Assembly: GCF_900111515.1 (NCBI RefSeq)
Contig: NZ_FOHS01000005.1
Span: forward strand, 168,256 to 232,255
DNA length: 64,000 nt
From: Hymenobacter actinosclerus
Lineage (GTDB): Bacteria > Bacteroidota > Bacteroidia > Cytophagales > Hymenobacteraceae
Direction: 5' to 3'
A program made the position numbers and the translations under genes. Shown in pieces: positions 17,307 through 28,000 of the stretch (position 1 is the stretch's first letter; the number at the start of each line of letters is the position of its first letter). Under the pieces are notes generated by a model. It searched no databases. It saw only the letters and a list, made by a program, of their open reading frames with translations, and was not told where the DNA came from.

Positions 17307-17312
17307 CAAAAA

Positions 17313-18698
17313 ATGCCTTTCGCCGAACATCCTCTGGAAGAAACCAACCCGCTGACGGCCGGTTTCCACTCGTTCCGGCGGGTGCAGACGCCGCGCACGG
17401 GGCGGGTGCTGGCCCGCTGGCTGGCCGTGCTGGGCGTGCTCACGATTGGCGCCGGCTTTCTGCCCTGGACCCAGAACATCCGCTCGACCGGCCGCCTGAC
17501 CACCCTGCGGCCCCAGGACCGGCCCCAGCAGGTGCCCAGCACCATTGCCGGCCGCATTGTGGGCTGGCACGTGCGCGAGGGCCAGCGGGTAAAGCAAGGC
17601 GATACGCTGATCGAAATCAGCGAAATCAAGGACAAGTACTTCGACCCCGAGCTGCTGGCCCGCACCCGCGAGCAGCTGGAAGCCAAGATTGCGGCCCTGG
17701 AGCAGAACAAGGGCAAAACCGTGGCCCTCGGCAACCAGCAGCAGGCCCTGCGCGCCGGCCTGGCCGTGAGCCTCGACAAGGCCCGCAACAAAGTGACCCA
17801 GAACCGGCTGAAAGTCAGCTCGGAGGAAGCCGGGCTGCGGGCCGCCGAAAACGACTTCGCCATTGCCCGCCGCCAGCTCGACCGCCAGGAGGAGCTCTAT
17901 AAGCAGGGCCTGAAAAGCCTCACCGAGCTGGAGCAGCGCCGCCTCAAGTTCCAGGAAAGCACCGCCAAGCGCCAGGAAGCCGACAACAAGCTCGGGGCCG
18001 CCCGCCAGGAGCTCACCAACGCCGAGCTGGAGCTCAGCTCGTTGCAGGCCGAATACCAGGACAAGATTGCCAAGTCGGAGTCGGACCGGCGCTCGGCCGT
18101 GGCCTATCAGTTCGACTCGGAGGGCCAGATTGCCAAGCTGCGCACCGAGCTGGCCAACCTGCGCATCCGGGCCGGCTACTACGCCATCCGGGCGCCCCAG
18201 GACGGCTACGTGGTGCGGGCCCTCAAGCAGGGCCTGGGCGAGATGGTGAAGGAGGGCGAGCCGGTGCTGACGGTGACGCCCATCGCGCCCGAGCTGGCCG
18301 CCGAGCTGTACGTGCAGCCCATGGATATTCCGCTGCTGAGCGTGGGCCGCAAGGTGCGCCTGCAATTCGATGGCTGGCCGGCGCTGGTGTTCAGCGGCTG
18401 GCCCGGTACGAGCTTCGGCACCTTCGGCGGCCGGGTGGCCGTTATCGACAACGTGGACTCGCAGGGCCAGTACCGGGTGCTGGTAACGCCCGACCACGAC
18501 CTGGAGCCCTGGCCCGAGCCGCTGCGCGTAGGTTCCGGCGTGTACGGCTGGGCCCTGCTCGACGATGTGCCCATCTGGTACGAGCTCTGGCGGCAGCTCA
18601 ACGGCTTCCCCGCCGACTTCGTAGGCTCGCCCGCCGAACAGTCCGGCAAGGCCAAACCAGCTAAGAAAGCCGATAAAACGACCGAGGAAGAACAGTAA
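17313..18698 (+). CDS. HlyD-family periplasmic adaptor (membrane fusion protein)
   Basis: This 461-residue protein has one N-terminal membrane segment (LARWLAVLGVLTIGAGFLP, about 30-50) and a biotinyl-lipoyl half-motif (STIAGRIVGWHVREGQRVKQ). A long coiled coil follows (about 105-285, REQLEAKIAALEQNK ... AAENDFAIARRQLDRQEELY), then the second lipoyl half (YYAIRAPQDGYVVRALKQGL) and beta-barrel domain. It would bridge the inner-membrane ABC protein and the TolC-like channel. The C-terminus is Lys/Glu-rich. It sits in an operon with those two genes, with gaps of 85 and 45 bases. Confidence 0.92.
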   Translation: MPFAEHPLEETNPLTAGFHSFRRVQTPRTGRVLARWLAVLGVLTIGAGFLPWTQNIRSTGRLTTLRPQDRPQQVPSTIAGRIVGWHVREGQRVKQGDTLIEISEIKDKYFDPELLARTREQLEAKIAALEQNKGKTVALGNQQQALRAGLAVSLDKARNKVTQNRLKVSSEEAGLRAAENDFAIARRQLDRQEELYKQGLKSLTELEQRRLKFQESTAKRQEADNKLGAARQELTNAELELSSLQAEYQDKIAKSESDRRSAVAYQFDSEGQIAKLRTELANLRIRAGYYAIRAPQDGYVVRALKQGLGEMVKEGEPVLTVTPIAPELAAELYVQPMDIPLLSVGRKVRLQFDGWPALVFSGWPGTSFGTFGGRVAVIDNVDSQGQYRVLVTPDHDLEPWPEPLRVGSGVYGWALLDDVPIWYELWRQLNGFPADFVGSPAEQSGKAKPAKKADKTTEEEQ

Positions 18699-18743
18699 GC
18701 GGCCACCGCCACGGCCGGTTATTCAGTAGTAGCATCATTTCCT

Positions 18744-20225
18744 ATGCCCCTCCGAATCATTCTTCTGCTATTGCTGATCTGGCTGGCGGCTATGCCCGGC
18801 CAGGTTCGGGCCCAGGCGCCGCTGGCGGGCCCGGCGCCGACCGCCGATTCGGTGGGGCGGGTGTTCGGGCTGAGCGACCTGCTGAGCTACGTGGCGCTGC
18901 GGCACCCGGTGGCCCGGCAGGCGGGGCTGCTGCCCGAGCGCGCCCGCCAGGAAGTGCGCTACGCCCGCGGCCTGTTCGACCCCAGCGCCACGAGCAAATA
19001 CTCCGGCAAAACGCTCAAGGGCCAGGAATATTTCCACGACTGGGACACCCAGCTACGGGTGCCGGTGTGGTACGGCTTCGAGGTGAAGGCGGGCTACGAG
19101 CGGGGTACGGGCCAGTACGTCAACCCCGAAAACTACACCGCGCCGGCCGGCCTGAGCTATGTGGGCCTGAGTGTGCCGCTGGCCCAGGGCCTGCTGATTG
19201 ACGAGCGCCGGGCCGCCGTGCGCCAGGCCCAGGCGTTGCAGGGCCTGGCCGAAGCCGAGCGCCGCGGGGCCCTGAACAAGCTGCTGCTGCAAGCCGCCAA
19301 AGACTACTGGGACTGGACGCTGACCTACCGCCAGCTGGAGCTGAATCGGCAGAACCTGCGGCTGGGCGACGTGCGCTTCCGGGCCGTGCGCCAGCGCGTG
19401 CGGCTGGGCGATTTAGCGGCCATCGACTCGGTGGAGGCGCTGGGCGAGCTGCAAAAGCGCCAGGCCGAGCTCAGCCAGGCCCAGCTGGAATTCCAGAACG
19501 CCACGCTGCTGCTGAGCAACTACCTCTGGAATGCGCAGCAGCAGCCCCTGAACCTGCCCGCCACCGCCCGCCCCCAGCCGCTGCCCGGCCCCGCCGACTG
19601 GCGCACCCTGCCTCCCGACTCGCTGGCCGCCCTCACGGCCCTGGCCCAACAGATTCATCCGGAACTCCAGAAAAGCCGCGCCAAGCTGCTGCAACTTTCG
19701 GTGGAAAACCGGCTGCTGCGCAACAAGCTGCTGCCCAAGCTCAACCTCGACTACAACCTGCTGCAAGCCGGCCAGCCCTTCGGCCCCGAAACGCCGGCCA
19801 GCCTGCGCGGCAGCTACCTGACCAACAACTACAAGCTGGGCGTGAGCTTTGCCTACCCGCTGCTGCTGCGCCAGGAGCGGGCCAAGCTGCAGCTCAACCG
19901 CCTCAAGCAGCAGGACGCCGAGCTGGGCCTGCAACAGGCCGCCCGCGAAATCGAAACCGGCGTGCTTACCGTGGCCAACAGTCGGGCCGCCCTGCGCGAG
20001 CAGTTGGCCTTGCAGCAGCAGGTGGTAGCCAATGCCGAGCGCCTGCTGGGCGGCGAGCAAACCCGCTTCGAAAACGGCGAAAGCTCGGTGTTCCTGCTCA
20101 ACGCGCGCGAGGCCAAGCTGCTGGAGGCCCGCCAGAAGCTGGCCGCGCTGCAGACCAAGTACGCCCAGACCCAGGCCACCCTGCGCTGGGCCGCCGGCGG
20201 CATCGTGGAGCAGCAGCAGCCGTAG
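18744..20225 (+). CDS. TolC-family outer-membrane efflux protein
   Basis: This 493-residue protein begins with a signal peptide (IILLLLLIWLAAMPGQVRAQ) and has the two long helical hairpin repeats of the TolC family, with Gln/Ala/Leu-rich coiled coils (QALQGLAEAERRGALNKLLL and KLLEARQKLAALQTKYAQ). Beta segments such as SYVGLSVPLAQGLLIDE precede each hairpin. It forms the outer-membrane channel for the upstream ABC/HlyD pair and closes the operon; the 21-bp tandem repeat follows 30 bases after the stop. Confidence 0.92.
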   Translation: MPLRIILLLLLIWLAAMPGQVRAQAPLAGPAPTADSVGRVFGLSDLLSYVALRHPVARQAGLLPERARQEVRYARGLFDPSATSKYSGKTLKGQEYFHDWDTQLRVPVWYGFEVKAGYERGTGQYVNPENYTAPAGLSYVGLSVPLAQGLLIDERRAAVRQAQALQGLAEAERRGALNKLLLQAAKDYWDWTLTYRQLELNRQNLRLGDVRFRAVRQRVRLGDLAAIDSVEALGELQKRQAELSQAQLEFQNATLLLSNYLWNAQQQPLNLPATARPQPLPGPADWRTLPPDSLAALTALAQQIHPELQKSRAKLLQLSVENRLLRNKLLPKLNLDYNLLQAGQPFGPETPASLRGSYLTNNYKLGVSFAYPLLLRQERAKLQLNRLKQQDAELGLQQAAREIETGVLTVANSRAALREQLALQQQVVANAERLLGGEQTRFENGESSVFLLNAREAKLLEARQKLAALQTKYAQTQATLRWAAGGIVEQQQP

Positions 20226-20255
20226 TGCGGGCCACGCTCCGCCCCCAAATCCTCA

Positions 20256-20444
20256 CGTAACGCGTTCAATTAGCCACGTTATGGGTTCGGTAGGTCGCGT
20301 TGCGGGTTCGATTTACCGCGTGGTAGGTTCGATTTGCCACGTTATAGCTTCATCGGTCCGCGTTATGGTTTTATCGGTACGCGTTATGGGTTCGATTCGC
20401 CACGTTATGGGTTCAAACGGCCGCGCTGGTGCCTTAATAGACCG
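20256..20444. repeat. 21-bp tandem repeat array, about nine units
   Basis: Eight clear units of exactly 21 bases run from 20256 to 20423 with consensus close to CGTTATGGGTTCGATTNGCC; a ninth, weaker unit ends at 20444. The first six bases (CGTTAT) and the central GGTTCG are best kept. The array fills the gap between tolC-like and DUF1361 genes. Because 21 is divisible by three it keeps frames open on both strands, but no start or family supports coding. Confidence 0.92.
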
Positions 20445-20532
20445 CAGTACTGGTTGCTTATTGGTAGGGATGCTATGACTGCGTAGGGTGTAGCGGATGA
20501 CCCCGGCGGCCGGAATTTCCGTATTTGCGGCT

Positions 20533-21222
20533 ATGTCGATGTCGGTTAGCACATTCTCCCAGGCCCAGCTGCAACGGCGCCTGCATCTGCTGCTGCTGCT
20601 GGGCCTCTCGCTGGCCCTGAGCGTGGCCCTGATTACCGGCCGGGTGCTGCTCACGCGCCAGATTACCTTCGTATTCCTGCTCTGGAACCTGTTTCTGGCC
20701 CTCGTGCCGTTCGGGCTGAGCACTATGCTGGGGCTGGCCGCCGGGCGGCTGCGGCTGCGGGTGCTGCTGCCGGTGGGCGCGGCCTGGCTGCTGTTCTTTC
20801 CCAACGCGCCCTACATCCTCACCGACCTGTTCCACCTGCACCCGCGCCCCGGCGTGCCCTACTGGTACGATCTGGCCCTGATTCTGAGCTGCGCCTGGAA
20901 CGGGCTGATGCTGGCCTACGCCTCGCTGCTCGACATACAGCAGCTCGTGACGCGCCGGCTGGGCGGGCTGGCCGGCTGGGGCTTTGCCACCTTGGCGCTG
21001 CTGCTGAGCAGCTTCGGCATCTACCTGGGCCGCTACCTGCGCTTCAACAGCTGGGACGTGCTTACCAATCCCATCAGCCTGTTCTACGATATCCTAAACC
21101 GCCTGCTCCACCCGCGCGCCTACCTCGGTACCTGGGGCGTAACGCTGCTCTACGGCCTGTTTCTGCTGCTCGGCTACGCCACCGTGCGGTTGTTGGGCCG
21201 GATGGGGGAGGAGCGGAGTTGA
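20533..21222 (+). CDS. DUF1361 family membrane protein
   Basis: This protein of ~229 residues has six or so membrane segments and the DUF1361 hallmarks FLLWNLFLALVPFG, LLFFPNAPYILTDLFHL and YLRFNSWDVL. The family is a conserved integral membrane protein of unknown function. An earlier in-frame ATG at 20497 exists; 20533 was preferred because the extra 12 residues are not family-like. The gene end overlaps the left arm of the 21221-21293 inverted repeat. It follows the 21-bp repeat array and precedes dgt on the same strand. Confidence 0.87.
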   Translation: MSMSVSTFSQAQLQRRLHLLLLLGLSLALSVALITGRVLLTRQITFVFLLWNLFLALVPFGLSTMLGLAAGRLRLRVLLPVGAAWLLFFPNAPYILTDLFHLHPRPGVPYWYDLALILSCAWNGLMLAYASLLDIQQLVTRRLGGLAGWGFATLALLLSSFGIYLGRYLRFNSWDVLTNPISLFYDILNRLLHPRAYLGTWGVTLLYGLFLLLGYATVRLLGRMGEERS

Positions 21223-21293
21223 GCGGCAAGCCACAAGCTACAAGCTGCTGTTCGAAAATCAACTTGCAGCTTGTAGCTTGCGGCTTGCCGCTC
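21221..21293. repeat. 28-bp inverted repeat at the DUF1361/dgt junction
   Basis: GAGCGGCAAGCCACAAGCTA.. at 21221-21248 pairs with 21266-21293 with one mismatch. The repeat overlaps the DUF1361 stop codon (21220-21222) and ends 12 bases before the dgt ATG, so it may end one transcript and mask the next start. Confidence 0.85.
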
Positions 21294-21305
21294 AAAACCA
21301 ACACC

Positions 21306-22727
21306 ATGCTCCACCTCACGCCTCCCGACGAAAACGCCCCCACCATGCGCTGGGGCCAGCTGCTGAGCCGCCGCCGCTACCCCGAGCAGCCCCAGCTACA
21401 CGTCGTGAGCGAGGCCGCGCCGGTGCGCGGGGCCTTCGTGGCCGACTACGACCGGGTGGTGTTCAGTTCGGCGTTTCGGCGGTTGCAGCGCAAAACCCAG
21501 GTCATGCCGCTGCCCGAAACCGACTTCGTGCACACCCGCCTCACCCACTCGCTCGAAACGGCCTGCGTGGGCCGCTCGCTCGGCCGCCTCGGGGGCCGGC
21601 TGCTGCTCGAAGAAACCCCCGGCCTGGCCGACGAACTGCCCCACCTCGACGCCGACTTCGGCGACATCGTGGCCGCCGCCTGCCTGGCCCACGACATCGG
21701 CAACCCGCCCTTCGGCCACTCGGGCGAAGATGCTATTTCGGCCTACTTCCGCAGCCCCGCCGCCGAGCCGTTTGTGCGCATGCTGAGCGAGGCCCAGCGG
21801 GCCGATTTGCAGCATTTCGAGGGCAACGCGGCCGGTTTTCGGGTGCTTACCCACACCTACGCGGCCCATAGCAGCGGCTCGGCCGGACTGGGCCTGACGT
21901 ACGCCACGCTGGGCGCGTTCAGCAAGTACCCGCGCGCCTCGGTGGTGCCCGAACAGGCCCTTACCCAGAGCATCAGCGAGAAGAAATACGGCTACTTCCA
22001 GACCGAAGCCGGGCGGTTCGAGGAGGTGGCCCGCGAGTTAGGCCTGTTGCCCAAGCCGGCCGGTTCGGAGGCGGCCGGCTTCTACCACCGCCACCCGCTG
22101 GCGTTTCTGGTCGAGGCCGCCGACGACATCTGCTACCGCATCATCGACTTCGAAGACGGCCTCAAGCTGGGGCTGATTCCGTGCGATAAAGGCCTGGCGC
22201 TGCTGCGCGACATGCTCGGCGACGCGCCCACCCGCCGCGGCTCGGTGCAGTGGCGCGACTGGCGCGAGGAACTGGGCTACCTGCGCGCCCGCCTCATCAA
22301 CCAGCTCGTGCAGCAAACTGCCCGCCGCTTCGCCGACCGCGCCCCCGAGCTGCTGCGCGGCCACCTCGACGAGCCCCTGGTGCGCCAGCTCGACTGCTGG
22401 GAGCAGTTGCAGGAGGTGCATCGCCTCACGGTGGAGCACCTCTACCAGAGCCGGCCGGTGCTGGAAATTGAAGCCGCTGGCTTCGAGGTGCTCGGCGGCC
22501 TGCTCGATGCCTTCTTGGCCGCCACCTTCGACCCCCACGACAGTGCCCGCTCGCGCAAGCTGCGCCAGCTGCTGCCCGGGCAGTTCCGGGCCACCGGCCC
22601 CCAGCAGGACGCGGGCGCCTACGAGCAAATCATCCTGCTCACCGACTACATCGGCGGCCTCACCGACCAGAACGCGCTGAGCTTGTTCCGCACCATCCGG
22701 GGCATCGACCTGCCCAAAGGGTTCTAG
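21306..22727 (+). CDS. dgt: Deoxyguanosinetriphosphate triphosphohydrolase
   Basis: This 473-residue HD-domain enzyme hydrolyses dGTP to deoxyguanosine and tripolyphosphate. Family features are MRWGQLLSRRRYPE near the start, FSSAFRRLQRKTQVMPL, FVHTRLTHSLETACVGRSLG (metal His), CLAHDIGNPPFGHSGEDAI with the HD pair, and DDICYRIIDFEDGLKLG. The ATG at 21306 was chosen since upstream codons lie inside the inverted repeat; MRWGQLL at 21345 is an alternative. Length fits the family. It belongs with dcd functionally (dNTP pool control) but is not co-transcribed with it. Confidence 0.93.
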   Translation: MLHLTPPDENAPTMRWGQLLSRRRYPEQPQLHVVSEAAPVRGAFVADYDRVVFSSAFRRLQRKTQVMPLPETDFVHTRLTHSLETACVGRSLGRLGGRLLLEETPGLADELPHLDADFGDIVAAACLAHDIGNPPFGHSGEDAISAYFRSPAAEPFVRMLSEAQRADLQHFEGNAAGFRVLTHTYAAHSSGSAGLGLTYATLGAFSKYPRASVVPEQALTQSISEKKYGYFQTEAGRFEEVARELGLLPKPAGSEAAGFYHRHPLAFLVEAADDICYRIIDFEDGLKLGLIPCDKGLALLRDMLGDAPTRRGSVQWRDWREELGYLRARLINQLVQQTARRFADRAPELLRGHLDEPLVRQLDCWEQLQEVHRLTVEHLYQSRPVLEIEAAGFEVLGGLLDAFLAATFDPHDSARSRKLRQLLPGQFRATGPQQDAGAYEQIILLTDYIGGLTDQNALSLFRTIRGIDLPKGF

Positions 22728-22841
22728 CCTCCCCAACCGCTCCCAACCGCCCCGGCGCATACCCGAACGAATACCCGCCCCCGGATACCCGGGCCGTCCG
22801 GCCGCACCTTAACCGGCCAGCCAATATCTTAGCGGCGTTAT

Positions 22842-24983
22842 ATGGCTGATGTACTTCTAATTCTTCGAAAAGCCGGCCTGGGCCGGGCGTTGCTGCTCAC
22901 GCTGCTGGGGCTGCTGCTACCGTTGGCGCCGCTACGGGCCAGCACCCCCGCGCCGCCGCCCGCCGCCGATACCGTGCGGGTGCAGCAGCTCAACGAGCTG
23001 GCCTTCCAGCTGCGTTCCTCCGACCCGCGCCTCTCGCGCACCCGCTTCGAGGAGGCGGCCGCGCTGGCGACGCGCCTGGGCTACGCGCCGGGGCAGGCCA
23101 AGGCCTGGCTGGGGCTGGGCTTCTACTACCGCAAGCGCAACGAGTACGCGCCGGCGCTGGCCTTTACCCGGCAGGCCGAGCGCCTTTTCCGGCAGCACCA
23201 CGACTCGTATAACCTGATTGCGGCCGGCTACAACCTGGGCTACATCTACTTCGGGCAGGGCAACTACACCCGCGCGCTGGCCAGCGCCCAGCAGGGCCTC
23301 ACGCAGGCCGAAAAGCTGCGCGACAGCAAATGGCTGGTGCTCACCAACGCCCAGCTCGGCTTCATCAGTACCCAGTTGAGCGAATTTGGGCAGGCGCTGG
23401 CTTACCTGGAGCAGAGCCGCGCCCTGGCCCGGCGAACCAACGACCTGGGCGGCGTGGCCCAGAGCCTGCGCGGCCTCGGCGACCTGTACCAGGCCCAGGG
23501 CCAGTGGACGCAGGCCCGCCACTACTACACCGAAGGCGCCGCGCTGGCCCGCCGCCTCGGCGACAACCCCGGCCGCATGGTGCTCGAAGTGTACATTGCC
23601 GACATGGCCGAGCGCCAGGGCCGGCCGGCCGAGGCCTTGCGCTACGCCCGCCAGGCCCGCGCCGAACTGCGCCGCCTCGATGTGGTGGGCTACCTGCCGC
23701 TGGTCGATCTGGTAATGGCCCGCGCCCAGCTGCGCCTGCGCCGCCCCGACAGCGCCATTTACTACGGCCGGCCGGGCCTGCGGGCCAGTCAGGAGCGGGG
23801 CGTGAAGGAGGATATCCGCGACGGCAGCCGGGTGCTGTCCGAAGCCAGCGCCCGGCTGGGCCGCTTCGCCGATGCCTACCGCTACCACCGCCTCTTTGCC
23901 GCCTACGACGACAGCCTTAGCAGCCGTGCCCTGATCCGGCGCACGGCGGCCCTGCAGTACGGCTTCGAGCTGCGGCAGCAGCAAAACCGCATCGGCGAGC
24001 TGACGCGCACTACCACCCTGGTGCGCCAGCAGAACCAGCAGCAGCAGTGGCTGCTGGGCGGCTCGATAGGCGGGTTGCTACTGGTGACGGGCCTGAGCGT
24101 GGTGCTGGGCCGCAACTACCGCCAGAAAAAGCGCGCCTACGAGCGCCTGAGCCGTCAGCAGGAAGAGCTGGTGGCTACGCAACGCCAGCTGGTGGCGGCC
24201 GAGAAGTGGGCCTTCGTGGGCGAGTTGTCGGCCGGCATTGCCCACGAGCTGCAGAACCCGCTCAACTTCATGAACCGGCTGGCCTCGGTCAGCAACGAAC
24301 TGCTGGAGCAGGAAACGGCCGGGGCAGTAGGAGCGGGCGGCCCCGGTGCTGATGCTCCCGACGAATTGGGGCAGGAAATCATGAGCGGGCTGCGGCGCAA
24401 TCTGCACGAAATCAGCCAGCACGGGCAGCGGGCCTCGTCTATTATCAGCAGCATGCTGGCCCACGCCCGCACCGGCGCCGCCGCCGCCGAGCCCACCGAC
24501 CTCAATGCCCTGGTGGCCCGGCAGCTGCGCCTGGCCTACGAGGGCCGCCCCGATACGGCTTTGCTGCTGCCCGCCAATGTGCTGCACCCCGTGCTGGCCG
24601 AGGACCTGCCGCTGGTGCCGCTGCTGGTACCCGAGGTCGAGCGGGTGCTGCTCAACCTGTTCACCAACGCCCTGTACGCGCTGGCCGGCCAGGCCGCGCT
24701 GGCGGGGCCCGGCTACGTGCCCGAGCTGCAGGTAAGCACCACGCTGCTGGCCGGCCAGGTGCAGGTGCGGGTGCGCGACAACGGCACCGGCATGAGCCCC
24801 GCCGTGCAGCAGCGCATCTTCCAGCCCTTCTTCACTACCAAGCCCGTGGGCGAAGGCACCGGCCTGGGCCTCTCGCTGGCCCACGACATCATCACCAAAT
24901 GCCACGGCGGCACGCTGGCCGTCGTATCGGAGGAGGGCCGTTTCACCGAATTCACCCTCACCCTGCCGCTGGGAGAGGGGTAG
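22842..24983 (+). CDS. TPR-containing sensor histidine kinase
   Basis: This 713-residue protein has a signal/anchor segment ([18 protein letters not shown]), about seven tetratricopeptide repeats in the periplasmic part (45-370), a membrane helix ([20 protein letters not shown], ~402-421) and a short coiled coil. The histidine kinase core follows, with the H-box [19 protein letters not shown] (His468), N-box [13 protein letters not shown]1 [11 protein letters not shown] and G2 [14 protein letters not shown]. It would autophosphorylate His468 in response to an unknown signal. No response regulator is adjacent, so the partner is encoded elsewhere. Ends at the hairpin 24983-25075, convergent with the AsmA-like gene. 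Confidence 0.93.
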   Translation: MADVLLILRKAGLGRALLLTLLGLLLPLAPLRASTPAPPPAADTVRVQQLNELAFQLRSSDPRLSRTRFEEAAALATRLGYAPGQAKAWLGLGFYYRKRNEYAPALAFTRQAERLFRQHHDSYNLIAAGYNLGYIYFGQGNYTRALASAQQGLTQAEKLRDSKWLVLTNAQLGFISTQLSEFGQALAYLEQSRALARRTNDLGGVAQSLRGLGDLYQAQGQWTQARHYYTEGAALARRLGDNPGRMVLEVYIADMAERQGRPAEALRYARQARAELRRLDVVGYLPLVDLVMARAQLRLRRPDSAIYYGRPGLRASQERGVKEDIRDGSRVLSEASARLGRFADAYRYHRLFAAYDDSLSSRALIRRTAALQYGFELRQQQNRIGELTRTTTLVRQQNQQQQWLLGGSIGGLLLVTGLSVVLGRNYRQKKRAYERLSRQQEELVATQRQLVAAEKWAFVGELSAGIAHELQNPLNFMNRLASVSNELLEQETAGAVGAGGPGADAPDELGQEIMSGLRRNLHEISQHGQRASSIISSMLAHARTGAAAAEPTDLNALVARQLRLAYEGRPDTALLLPANVLHPVLAEDLPLVPLLVPEVERVLLNLFTNALYALAGQAALAGPGYVPELQVSTTLLAGQVQVRVRDNGTGMSPAVQQRIFQPFFTTKPVGEGTGLGLSLAHDIITKCHGGTLAVVSEEGRFTEFTLTLPLGEG

Positions 24984-25075
24984 AGAGGTGGAGCGTCATT
25001 CAGAGCGCAGCGAAGAAGCTCGCGTGAACTCATTGCGAGATTCTTCGCTGCGCTCTGAATGACGCTCCACCTCTC
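24983..25075. repeat. Long hairpin between convergent genes (GTCATTC family)
   Basis: GAGAGGTGGAGCGTCATTCA.. is mirrored by ..GAATGACGCTCCACCTCTC around a short centre. It shares the GTCATTC(A/T)GAGCG core with the hairpin at 9153-9209. Lying between two converging stops, it can serve as a two-way terminator. Confidence 0.85.
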
Positions 25076-25084
25076 ACTTCCACC

Positions 25085-28000
25085 TCAATCCGCAAAGAAG
25101 CGGAGCAGGCGCTGGTATTTGTCCTGGACTTCGGCCTGCTGCTGGCGCTGCTGCTGCTTTTTGAAGAGGAGCACCTTGTAGCGGCTGCCGGGCTGGCGGT
25201 GCAGTTGCAGGTAGATGAGGCCCCGGCTGCGCCGCTCGGTGGCCTCGCCGCTCCGGATTCGCTCGATGCGCTTGCGGTTGTTGCCGAACAGGGTTTGCAG
25301 CGGACTCAGGCCCACGTACAGGTCGGCGCGACCGTCGAGGCCGTACTCGCCCGTTACCTGCATATCGGTCAGGTTGCTGCTCAGGTTGAGGCCCGGAATC
25401 AGCAGCTGGCCCTTATCGAGCAGGAAATCGGCCTGCACCGGCTCGAAGTAGAGGTGGCCGGTGCGGCGCGGGCTCAGCATGCGCAGTGCCTGCATCAGCG
25501 CATCCACTTCCAGCAGCTCCAGGTTGAGAATATCGGTCTGCACCAGGGCGCGGGTGCTGGCCAAGCGGGGCAGGAAGGTCTGGTCGAGGTCGGTGCGGAT
25601 GGTGGCGTCGGCCTGCATGCGGCCGCGCACGTTATCGGGGCCCAGCACATCGAGGCCCAGCGGGGTGGCCAGGGCAAACAGCTGGGGCAGCTCCACGTTG
25701 CGCAGCTGCATGTGCGCCCGCAGGGGGTGGTGGCTGGCCCCCGAGTCGGTTCGCAGCACCCCGCGCAAAACCAGCTCGCCCCCGAAGGCCTGCACCGAGC
25801 AGGTTTCGAGCCGCGCCAGGCCGGCTTCGAGGGTGCTGCGCAGCGTAAAGTCGGTTCCCTGCAGCACGCCGTAGTGCATGCGCTCGGCCGTTACGTTCAC
25901 CTGGCCCGTAATGGTGCCATCCAGAAACGGCGACGCCGGGCGGGCCGGGCGGCCGGGCCGCGGGCCGCGAGGCAGCCGCCCCGGCCGCCGGCCGGTATCG
26001 GGCAACCGGGCCTGGGCGCGGTCGGGCGGCGGCGGCACCGAGCCCAGATCGGCGAGCAGCTGCAGAAACCGCTGCACGTCGAGCGTTTCGTAGTGCAGGT
26101 CGACGGTGGCGCGGGCGCGGGCCAGGTGGATGCCCGCCAGCGCCGCCTGGGCCCGGATGCGGCCCCGCCCGCCGGTGCTGGTGCGGAAGGTGAGGTCGGG
26201 AATCTGAAAATCAGGACCCGTTTTGTCGACATGGAACCGGAGCTGCTGCAGGCTGCTGCCGGCACTAAGCTGCAGCTCGCCGATAGCCACATCGATGCGG
26301 CCGCTGGTGGCCAGCAGAATCTCGCGCAGTGTAGGGTCGGTGTTGCCCTGGCCCGGTGGGCGGCGCGGCGGGCGCGAAATGCGGGCCAGCAGCCGCCCGT
26401 AGTTCAGGCTGGGCAGCTGCACCGTCAGGCCCACCTGCACCGGCTCGGGCCCCGACGGGTCGGTCGACCAGCTGGCCTGCCCGCCCAGCTGCCCGTCCCA
26501 CACCCGCACCCGCAGCTCGCGCAACGCAATGCGGTGGCCGTCGTGGTGCACAGTGGCGGCCAGCTCGCGCAGCGTATCGCCGGCCAGCACCAGCCGGGCG
26601 CAGCGCAGGCGCACACCATCCAGCCGCAGGCCGTCGGGCAGAATGGTGAGCATATCGGCGGCCTGGGCGGGGTCGGCGGTGGCCGGCCGGGGCGAGCCGG
26701 CGCGGTGGTGTGGGGCGGCCAGCAGCCGCCGCAGCTCGGGCAGGCGTAGCTCATCCACGCTCAGCGTGCCGCTGATGTGGGTAGTGGGGTGCTGCCCGCT
26801 CACGTAGGCCAGCAGGTTGGTGATGGTGGCGTTGGCCTGCAGGTGCATGCCGTTGAGCTGGCCGGTGAGGTTTTCCAGCTGCCAGACGCTGTCGTTCAGC
26901 CGGACCCGCACGTTGAGCGCGCGCATCTGGGCCTGCCGGTTGGGTATATCAAAAAACGCGTTTTCCAGGCTAACGGTGCCTTTTACTGACACGGGCAGGC
27001 GCAGCGGCCGGCGGCCCGGCCCGGGTTGCCGGGGCCGGAAGTTGGGCAGCCAGCCATCCAGCTCCAAATCGAGGGCGGTCTCGCCGCTGCGGGCGCGCCA
27101 CAGGTCGGGCACCACCACCGAAGCCAGCGTCTGCAGCTCGGTGCGGCCCCGCACCCGGCCCTGCACCCGGGGTTTGGTGAAGTCGCGCACCGTAAGTTGG
27201 GCGTCGAGCTGGCCGGCCGTCGAGTAGATGCGGCACTGCTCGAAGGTGAGGTAGGTGGTGCGGGCGTTGTGGCCCGGCCCGTTGTCGAACACGCCGCGGG
27301 CATCCCAGCGGCGGATGCGGCGGTCGGGGTCGGGCCACTGCACCTGGGCGTTGCGCAGCTCGAAGCGCAGCACGGTGCGCGGCCGCACCGTGGGCCCGCT
27401 CAGCCCCCGGATGGTGTAGGCGATGCGGGCGTGGCTGGGGCTGGTGGTGCCTTCCAGAAACCGCTCCAGGTTGTTGGGCAGCGCCACCCGTAGCACCTTC
27501 AGCAGCGGCTGGTAGCCCCTGAAGTGCAGGTTCAGGCGGGCGCCGCGGGGCTCGCCCGGTCCGGCGCCGCGGTGCGTGCCGCTGATGTGCACAGTGTCGC
27601 CGCTGAGCGTGGCCCGGGTGCGCCGGAAGGTGCCCTCGCGCCGGCTGAAATTGTAGCCGTAGCGTACCTGGGCCACCACATCTTCGTGCGAGAAAATAAG
27701 GCTGCGGCTGCTGCGCAGGTAGTTGAGCCGGCCCACCAGCCGGCCCCGCACCCGGGCCACGCCCCCGCGGGTGCGCACCGCCAGCCGCCCGTGCGCCACC
27801 CGCGCCCCAAAGCCGCTGTTGTGCAGCTCGTTGCGGTCCGAAACGCGCAGGTTCACGATAATCAGCGAATCGAGGTCGAAATCGGGGGGCAGCTGGGGTT
27901 GGGCGCGGTGCGGCCCACGGCCCCGCAGGCCCCAGTCGTGGCCGGCCGAGTCGGTGAGCTGTCGGAACTCGGCGTTGTGCAGCGTCAGGCGCTGCACAAC

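Noticed and set aside
20313..20804. A 163-codon minus-strand frame with seven-residue repeats
   Set aside because: The repeats come from the 21-bp DNA array, and the rest is antisense to the DUF1361 gene; no start or family support.
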